A stretch of 64,000 nt of DNA. It comes from Doryteuthis pealeii. Its lineage: Eukaryota > Mollusca > Cephalopoda > Myopsida > Loliginidae. Shown here in pieces: positions 57,003-64,000 of the stretch (the first letter of the stretch is position 1; each line of letters begins with the position of its first letter). The notes under the pieces were generated by a model, which ran no database searches, had not been told where the DNA came from, and saw only the letters and a program-made list of their open reading frames with translations. Location of the stretch: positions 116,879,948 through 116,943,947 of the forward strand of contig CM042147.1 of the NCBI GenBank assembly GCA_023376005.1, given 5' to 3'. The translations under genes were made by a program, and so were the position numbers.

Positions 57003-57070
57003 AAATTAATCCAACAGTATGTGGAGAAAATGTAGAAACAAACACAGGATGTTATAATGGATGGAAAATT

Positions 57071-57125
57071 TATAGTCGATGTTCGAACATTTCGGTTTAC
57101 AAAGGAAACCTTCTTCAGGACTATG
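57071..57125 (-). ncRNA. Hammerhead ribozyme motif, left arm (HHR-C)
   Basis: On the - strand: stem I ATAGTC/GACTAT (six pairs), core CTGAAGA (N7 may be any base), one unpaired A, stem II GGTTT..AAACC, GAA, stem III ATGT-TCGA-ACAT and the cleavage triplet ATC. All invariant bases are present. Confidence 0.72.
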
Positions 57126-57288
57126 AAGTTATTTAAGAAGAAACAGCAACCACGTCATCAACATTAAACTATGAACACCAACCAACGAACAGTAACGGAC
57201 CTTTTTCTACACATTTTCCAAACTCAACGCATACAAAACATCCATCATCTTTTATCCACATAAATCCTTTTTTTCTTCTTAAATAATT

Positions 57289-57346
57289 TCATAGTCCTGA
57301 AGAAGGTTTCCTTTGTAAACCGAAATGTTCGAACATCGACTATAAA
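57289..57346 (+). ncRNA. Hammerhead ribozyme motif, right arm (HHR-D)
   Basis: Same sequence as HHR-C on the + strand: stem I 57291-57296 with 57338-57343, core CTGAAGA 57297-57303, stem II GGTTT..AAACC, GAA, stem III ATGT-TCGA-ACAT, C17 at 57337. Confidence 0.72.
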
Positions 57347-57412
57347 TTTTCCATCCATTATAACATCCTGTGTTTGTTTCTACATTTTCTCCACATACTG
57401 TTGGATTAACCA

Positions 57413-57419
<7 letters not shown>

Positions 57420-57450
<31 letters not shown>

Positions 57451-57892
57451 AATGTGGTGTGTGTGTGAAGAAAAAAATGGAAGCGAATTCCGACAGTAAT
57501 GTAATATTTTTTTAAAATTTGGAAAAACAAAAAAAAAAACAAGTTTATAAACGAATAATGGTTATTTTGCCTATGCTGCAGTGTTTCGGTATTTTCGATT
57601 AGACCTTCAGTCAGGGCCTTTGGTTGGTTTTAAAATATCTATTTTTCCCTTAACCACGAAAAGCCTGGATAAAGTCTATCGAAAACGGACTGACACCTGC
57701 AGCATAGCCGAATAAACATTATTCCGTTTATAACTTGTGTTTTTTCAAATTTTTTTTTTCATAATTTACATTATATATATATATATTATATATATATAAA
57801 AATAAGAAAAAGACATAAGGCAAAGGTGCATTCAATAACAGTTTTATTTGTTCATATGTACAAACATGATTTTTGGATGGATTCACTTGACG
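57420..57892. mobile_element. Decayed Penelope-like foldback next to (TA)n
   Basis: The reverse complement of 57585-57620 reads 'ccctgactgaaggtc' and then 'taccgaaacactgcagcata'. 57700-57715 repeats 'ctgcagcata'. 'acgaataatgg' (57551) is mirrored near 57716. Hammerhead-like but with core indels. It ends at the assembly gap. Confidence 0.4.
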
Positions 57893-57992
57893 NNNNNNNN
57901 NNNNNNNNNNNNNNNNNNNNNNNNNNNNNNNNNNNNNNNNNNNNNNNNNNNNNNNNNNNNNNNNNNNNNNNNNNNNNNNNNNNNNNNNNNNN
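57893..57992. other. Assembly gap (100 N)
   Basis: Exactly 100 Ns. The contig to its right is the inverted-repeat right arm. Confidence 0.98.
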
Positions 57993-59439
57993 TCTACGAA
58001 ACGTTGTACAGATAACAATGGAAGATTGAGGACAATTAGTCTGAGGAATTAATCCAAATAAACCCATATGATCTGTTTTAACACATAATCATATTATACA
58101 TGCCAACACACAAATAATAAGCACACAATACACACACACACACACACCACATCAAAGTATACATATATCAAAAAGAACACATAGATACACATGCATGAGC
58201 ACACACACACACATGATGCACACCACACACACAGAGGAAATATGCATATGGGTTCATTCACACATAGCAATATGAACTACTTAAGAAAGCTGCTAAGTTA
58301 GGTCTTTGCTGTTGGTTAATATAAAAGAAAAAGGAGAAGAGAAATCAATGTCTAATGGCAATTTTGGTATTCACAAAATGATGAAATATTGATTCCAGAA
58401 ACCACATGCCATTAAGGCAATGGAAAAGCAATGGAATGTATTACCGATAAAGAAGCATGTCAGAGTCTCTTTGCATTAATGACATCATCGCCTTGTCTTC
58501 GGCCCTTTTCAACGTGAAGAGATGCTGGCCTAGGAACAGGCACCTATAGACATAGGATCAAAAGTGCTAAAGATAATATTTATACATTATATATATATAT
58601 ATGTATATATATATATTTTAAAAATCAAAAAGTAAATACAATATAATATTATATACTTGCCTGTCTCTCGTAATCTGATGATGACAGCATGCTGAATCTT
58701 TTTTTTTCCATTTATTCAATCTTGGTAGTTTCTTGCAATTAAATATAATGCGTGTGCAAAATTTTCATTCATTTTCATGAAAAAAAAAAAAAGAAAAAAA
58801 AAAAAAAGGGAACTGTTCCTTACAAGCATTCAGTTTTCCTGTTTTTTATTCTGTTTTTCTTTGTTACAGAGTACATATGAACTTTTGCACTGGCCTTATA
58901 TAAAGTCCTTTTGCAATTTTAAACTTGCATAACCTTTGTTTTGTCTATAATAGAAACAATCTAAGTTATTAAAAAATTCAAATGCACAAATACTGATAAG
59001 AAATAAAGACCGTTCTTTAAAAGATTCTATTCCCTAACGATATATATTTGTGAAAAGCTATAGACAGAAAGCCTGACTTTCTGTTGTAGGAACTGTTATC
59101 ACTTCAGACTCCGTGACAAATGTTGTGTGAAAAAACTCAGACAAAGGACATCACCTTAGGGCTATGGGAAAAAACTCATAATAATAATAAAAGCGAATGA
59201 ATTTGGAAAAGCAAAGGAAGAATTGCAGACTAATTTCTCATTGTTTCGGCTTGAAAATTAGAAGAGTCCTGGAGACCTGAGCGAGACTTTGTTGTCCTTT
59301 TTAGACTCTAGTGAAAGATCATCAGCTTATGCTGGTGTGAAAAACTCAAAGGAGTGAAGTAATAATAATAATAATTAAAATACTATTCTCTGAACCTTTT
59401 TTAGATGAGCCTTGATGCATTAGTTACCTATGTTTATTA

Positions 59440-59720
59440 TTCTGTACTATTGATCCTCAATCTTCATTGTTATCTGTACAACGTTTTCATCTGATGTGCC
59501 CTCTGGCCTTCTTCAGGTTATAACTTGTGGACTCAGGAACCATCTTGGACTTGGGAACCTTCTTTTCAAACTCGGGAACCCAATTACGAAAAGGTTTTCT
59601 GGTCCGAGACGGTTTCCACTCGGACTCGGGAACTGACAAGGAAATACCTGAAGAAGGCCCAAAGGCACATCGTCTGAAACATTATACAGATAACAATGAA
59701 GATGAGGACAATAATATGAA
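59440..59720. mobile_element. Penelope-like foldback, right-arm copy
   Basis: Mirror of 8545-8870 with indels ('cttcttcaggttataacttg' in place of the shorter left-arm form). Confidence 0.6.
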
Positions 59721-61920
59721 AAAATACTAATAATAATATATACATTAGTCAGTACAATTTCTTTTCTTATAAAACCATAAAGCCAAAGTCTCACAAATAA
59801 GTATTTTTGAGTAAGTAATCCTTTGAATGTAGAAAATTAGATGGCTGCTCTTAATTGCATATTTCTGAAGGAATCTTTGAAATGGTAAGTGAAGCAAAAG
59901 AAAGTTATGAACTGCAAAGTACTTCACATGAAAGAACAAGTAAGAGAAGATTATTATCACAAAGAGAAATGGTACTCTTCATCTAAAAAGCCAGACAGAA
60001 AAATAACTGCATACAGTTTACTACTGTATACAAATATCACACGCAGGGCTTATCGATGCGCTATTAATATTGTGAGCCGTACAGTGTATATTCATGCAGT
60101 ACTTCTGTCTATCGTCTACTCCCTTTCCCTCCCTTTATGTTATTAGGTTAACTTTTTATCTAAAATTTCGCTAATAAACGAATTGCTGATCTGTGTAGTT
60201 AATAGAAGTGTTGGATTAAGTGCATTGACAAAGAAAAAGTTTGGTTTTAATGGCTATCAAACCTTGTGGTTTATTTACAGCCAAATCTTGTGTGTACACT
60301 TATATATATATATTATATTATATATATATATATATATTTAGTGGTACCTGATGTACGAGTTTAATTCATTCCACTCTTAATTCAATTTCCTTATATATCA
60401 AATCAATTTTCCCAATTGAAAAAACATGGAATTGGCAAATAACCTCTTCCAGCCCCCATTACCATATTTTTTTGAATAAGGAATAATAGGCCAAAACTGT
60501 ACTTAATAGTCAGTTTCTCGCCTAATATGATTTTCAAACCAATGGAAGATATATCTCTAATATAAGTTGAACCAAAGATTAACTAGACTAAAAGAAAAAG
60601 GTTGTTTAAAGGGCAGTATTTCACCTGATTGCAAGGGACAAACCAACAAGCAGACAAGTCCTGAGAAGCACTGTCTTGTTAACAATAAGGTAAAAAACAG
60701 CAGCATCACAAATTAACCCCCACCAAAAAAACTAAACAAAAAACCAACAAGCTACTTCTGTTGCCAGAATTATTTATTGTTAATTGACCAGTTATATTTT
60801 GGGAGTGTGACGACTAAAATCCAGTGCCTACCAGCAACTCTGCGACACTACCACTGCCAACTTGCATTGCTTTTTTTTACCTTTCCTTTGGATCAATGTG
60901 GAGATGGAGGGGGGGGGATTTGCTGTTTGGCTAATAGCTCATCCTGCTATGAACCGCTCAGGCCATTAGTTAAAAAAAATAAAATAAATAAAAAAATTGG
61001 GACACTACTCATTGTCTTCTGTGGACGGGAAGATGCAACCATATTTGAAGCGAATAGGATATGAAGACAAATACAGAATTATCTTCCAGCAACAGCAGCA
61101 GGGCTCTAGCACTTACAATTGCAATTGACAATGATGCCATACTTCTACATACCCTGCGTCGGACTATGTTCATATAGCTGTCAATAGTTTATTGAAATCA
61201 CTGACCATATTAGGTTTGTGCCATTGGTTACCGTTATTGCACAGCTTACAATTATTTCATTAACTTTATTATCTATTTCATCTAATATAACAATCATTTA
61301 ATGTCATAATTACCAATACAATTATTTGCCTTTGTGATAATCAATAATCAATAAGATTATTACCCTATGATAAATCTGTGATTGTATTTACAATACAATT
61401 ATTTAGCCTTGTTTGATATTATCAATTATCAATAGTATTACCCTAATGATAATAATTATTATTTTTTTTTTCCATTTAGGGGGGACTTTTGGACCTATAT
61501 TTCCTCAATTAAAAATTAATTACGGGAAATCTAAACAAAAATCTATTTGCAAGGATTTTGATCTCGCATTATCCCACAGCAAGATGCACGATAGGGATGG
61601 CGTGGCCGAGGAAAGGAGTCAATGGGAATCTGTGCTCCAAATGCAGCTGATGATGATGGCAGAACGAGGCAATTGCCATCTTAGGTTGGAGTCAGTATTC
61701 ACACTCGCCCTAATCATATTTTTTCCAAAATAATATTTTCTTTGCTGCTAATAAATTGGAAACTTTAATGTTTTTTGAACTTATAAGCATATCTTGAATG
61801 CTCGCCTGTTGCATCGAATAACGACACCATAGTCTTTTATTACTTTTTTATGTTTTTTTTCTAGACCAAAATTCAGCCACTGTATTGTATTGAAAACAAT
61901 AAAGGAGAATTTCAATGAAG

Positions 61921-62140
61921 ATCAATATTTACCAACCCCTCCGCATGAGCAGGATACGCAGCACAAGGTCAATTTCTTTAAGCGTGGTGTGTGGTTTGAA
62001 TAGCTAGTCTTTTTCCTCTCCATAGACTGGTTACCTAGCCCCATAGTTAAAGGAGCCTCACGCGTGCGTTGACGAGTCCATTCCTTGACCTCTAACCATT
62101 AGGACTTCGCCTTCCATAATTCATAGAATCGCTAGCAAGT
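61921..62140 (-). mobile_element. SINE-2 present only in the right arm
   Basis: The landmarks 'accaacccctccgcatgagc', 'cacaaggtcaattt' and 'ctctaaccattaggacttcg' identify SINE-2, with an internal deletion. It lies within sequence corresponding to about 6400-6450 of the left arm, where no SINE is present. Confidence 0.72.
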
Positions 62141-62399
62141 ACATGCTGTAATTTGTTTTTATGTTTTTTTAATTTTTTATAATGACATTTTCTTTGGTGT
62201 AATAAATTGGAAGCTAAATGCTTTTGTGAACTTATAAGCGCTATCCGAAGCTCGCTTGTCGCTTGAAATTTAATTCATAACAACAAAACAAGAAATAACC
62301 GTTAAAATTCGGAAAACTTCGTAAATTTCGGACACTTGTAAGTCAGTCACTGTACCTCTGTATTTTTTAAAACTTCTGTTGGTATTTTATTGAATGTAA

Positions 62400-62695
62400 A
62401 TAACTTTGGTTTGGGGTTTGTTTGTTTTATGCATATCAACCTCAGTGGTAATTAAATTACTGACAAAGTTGTGAAATAAATCATTCTTAATGCATAATAC
62501 AATTTTGTTTATAAACTCATGTTTTTCTAATTCAACCATAGATGGACCCTAACAGTTATTACCACTCTGGGTCAGAGTGGACCAAGGAGCAATGGCTGAT
62601 AAGGGGTGCTCCACATTCCTCAAACCTCTAGAACTGGACCCACCATCAGATAGAGTTTAACGTCATTCGCATTCTAATGCCCACGGGACAGGCAT
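62400..62695 (-). mobile_element. R3 3' half, right-arm copy
   Basis: Mirror of 5864-6152: 'catatcaacctcagtgg', 'gggtcagagtggaccaagga' and 'agatagagtttaacgtcatt'. Confidence 0.8.
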
Positions 62696-63159
62696 AAATA
62701 ACTTTCTAGCATTGGCTTGATTCATGCAAAATATGTTATACAGGTTGGTTGGTTTCGGCTGTAATATGTTTTAATGTTTATTTTTCTTTGCTGTAATAAA
62801 TTTAGAAAAACTTAATGTTTTTAGCTAACTTATTAACATAAGTGTATATGAAGCTAACTTCGTACCTCAAATTTTAGCTTTCAACACAAGCAAAAAAAAA
62901 AAAAAAAAAAAATTGACAGAGTGACGGCTATAACTCGAAAATTCTAAGTTGGAAGCATTTGTAAGTCAAGGTACGACTGTATAATACTGTATATTAGGTT
63001 AACTTAAAAGATTGCATGTAATATTGAATGGTTATACAATACAAGCAAGAATTGTCTTTAACAGAGAAACTTTTTTTTCACATCATCCAAAATTGTTTCA
63101 ACTAATCAAATAAAAATTTCAATGTCAAAAAAAAAACCAAAAAAAAAAAAAACACTTAC

Positions 63160-63270
63160 TTCTGCAGCGTTCATTTGGATCTTTTTCTTCTCTTTTTTGG
63201 GTCTTTTTTGTTTTTTGATGAACAGGTATCCATAGAATTTCCATAGCTGCAGTCCGTAATGCTGCGCAAG
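63160..63270 (-). pseudogene. Antisense, frame-broken copy of TOX exon B
   Basis: On the - strand it keeps the acceptor (ag before CTTGC) and the donor (AA|gtaag), and reads through 'actgcagctatgg' and 'tctatggatacctgttcatc' like 5293-5405. It is 111 nt instead of 113. A lost A after 'gctatgg', homopolymer changes around the lysine run and an altered AACGCTGCAG in place of AACCTCAG destroy the frame. It is either a haplotig with sequencing errors or a true duplicate exon turned pseudogene. It lies on the opposite strand to the gene, so it cannot be spliced into it. Confidence 0.85.
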
Positions 63271-63621
63271 CTTATAATAAGAAGAAATCAAAAATTGAAT
63301 TGTTTTTCCCTAACTATTTATCAACTTATTCAACTGTTATCACAAATATACATTTAAAAAAAAAAAAAAAAAATCCATAAATGTTGAGCTCTCTAAGGGT
63401 GATTTAAATTAACTTTCACTACTAAGCATATAGCAATGATCGTTTCTCCGCAAAACTAGATCTCTTCTGTGATTGTAAAAATATAATAAACAAACTTATG
63501 TATTCTAATAGTTTAAAAACACCAGCCCCGCTACAGCAGCTGTCAGTGGCCGAAGGCGGAAAGATGGCAGGCTAGCAAACAGTCAGTCGGAGTTCGACCC
63601 AGCCAAGGATAGTGTTGTGTA

Positions 63622-63668
63622 GGCCACACTAAAGAGGCGTGAAAGACCGAAAACACATGTCTGTAGGT
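63622..63668 (+). ncRNA. Broken hammerhead motif, right-arm copy
   Basis: CCACA, CTAAAGA, GGCGT..GACC stem II (now imperfect), GAAAACACATGTC, TGTAGG. It carries the same G5-to-A change as 4889-4934, plus extra drift. Confidence 0.55.
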
Positions 63669-64000
63669 GACTTATTAAATATATATATTAATATATATAT
63701 ATATTATATATATATATATTATAGTACCTCCTTTCAGATATGATTTTAATGCTCCACCTGTTCACCACCCCTGTTCAACGCATTATTGGAATCTTTCACA
63801 GCGTGGTCTGCAATATCATCTTCTTCTTTCTAATTAAGATTTACTCCCATATAAATATTGACAATTTTTAAAAAAAATGTGTTAATAGGGATAGTGGACG
63901 CATGGAAACTGTTGAAATTTATTCATAAAGTGCTCCATAAGGGTGTTAGAACATTCTTTTTTTTTTTTTTCTAATCACTCTGAACATAATTTATAAACTA

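Larger units (their letters stand above)
57003..57410. mobile_element. Penelope-like foldback with hammerheads in both arms
   Basis: Arms of about 120 bp ('aatccaacagtatgtggaga' / 'tctccacatactgttggatt' outward; 'ggaaaccttcttcaggacta' / 'tagtcctgaagaaggtttcc' inward) surround a 160-bp unique centre. Each arm holds an identical hammerhead motif. (TA)n tracts flank both sides (56937-56987 and 57421-57447). Confidence 0.82.
5406..64000 (+). other. TOX intron or downstream region (more than 50 kb, no further exon seen)
   Basis: It starts at the exon B donor. No sequence matching the remainder of the HMG box is found on either strand, so the whole interval is provisionally intronic. Two assembly gaps (26025-26124, 57893-57992) could hide an exon. 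The region is dominated by transposon remnants and simple repeats. Confidence 0.55.
57993..64000 (-). repeat. Right arm of the large inverted duplication (continues past window)
   Basis: Reverse complement of 4576-10246 with many small indels, often in homopolymers. It starts at 'cgaaacgttgtacagataac' (mirror of about 10246) and reaches 'ttataaacta' at 64000 (mirror of 4576). It includes an extra SINE-2 at 61921-62140, an R3 copy and a frame-broken exon B copy. Confidence 0.9.

Noticed and set aside
63160..63270. A second, functional TOX gene on the - strand
   Set aside because: The exon copy has frame-breaking indels, is two bases short and lies in an error-rich mirrored contig after a gap.

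Overview
The window is animal nuclear DNA, most likely from a coleoid cephalopod (octopus or squid). The reasons are a conserved metazoan TOX-family HMG-box gene broken by very long introns, dense tRNA-derived SINEs, many (TA)n/(CT)n microsatellites, LINE tails with mollusc-style zinc fingers, and Penelope-like debris. The cephalopod call is inference; no species-specific marker was recognised. There is no prokaryotic-style gene content, and almost all long open frames are microsatellite or TE translations.

Gene content. Two coding exons of one TOX-family gene lie on the + strand. Exon A (1-349, cut by the window start) ends at a consensus donor. Exon B (5293-5405) encodes the lysine-rich nuclear localisation segment and the DPNEPQ start of the HMG box. 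The intron between them is phase 0 and the next is phase 2. The rest of the HMG box is not in the window, so on present evidence everything after 5405 is intron. Exon A has an apparent one-base frame break near 200-206.

Layout. 0.35-4.5 kb: R1 tandem units, tRNA-type SINEs and a 3' repeat called R3 here. 4.6-10.2 kb: left arm of a large inverted repeat that contains exon B. 10-27 kb: microsatellites, minisatellites, Helitron-like elements, SINEs and a 100-N gap at 26025. 27.4-33.8 kb: an unusual stretch almost free of microsatellites. 33.8-44.3 kb: a cluster of long-TIR foldback/MITE elements, some with visible target-site duplications and two with telomere-like cores. 44.5-57.9 kb: SINE pairs, LINE zinc-finger tails, a 123-bp satellite and hammerhead-bearing foldbacks. 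A second 100-N gap lies at 57893. 57.99-64 kb: a diverged reverse-complement copy of 4.6-10.2 kb, including an antisense, frame-broken copy of exon B.

The most interesting signal is a set of hammerhead-ribozyme-like motifs of the Penelope type. Four look complete apart from one unpaired or mismatched position before stem II, two are broken at single core bases, and several are more decayed. Most lie next to (TA)n tracts. All structural calls come from reading the sequence by eye; no searches or folding were run.
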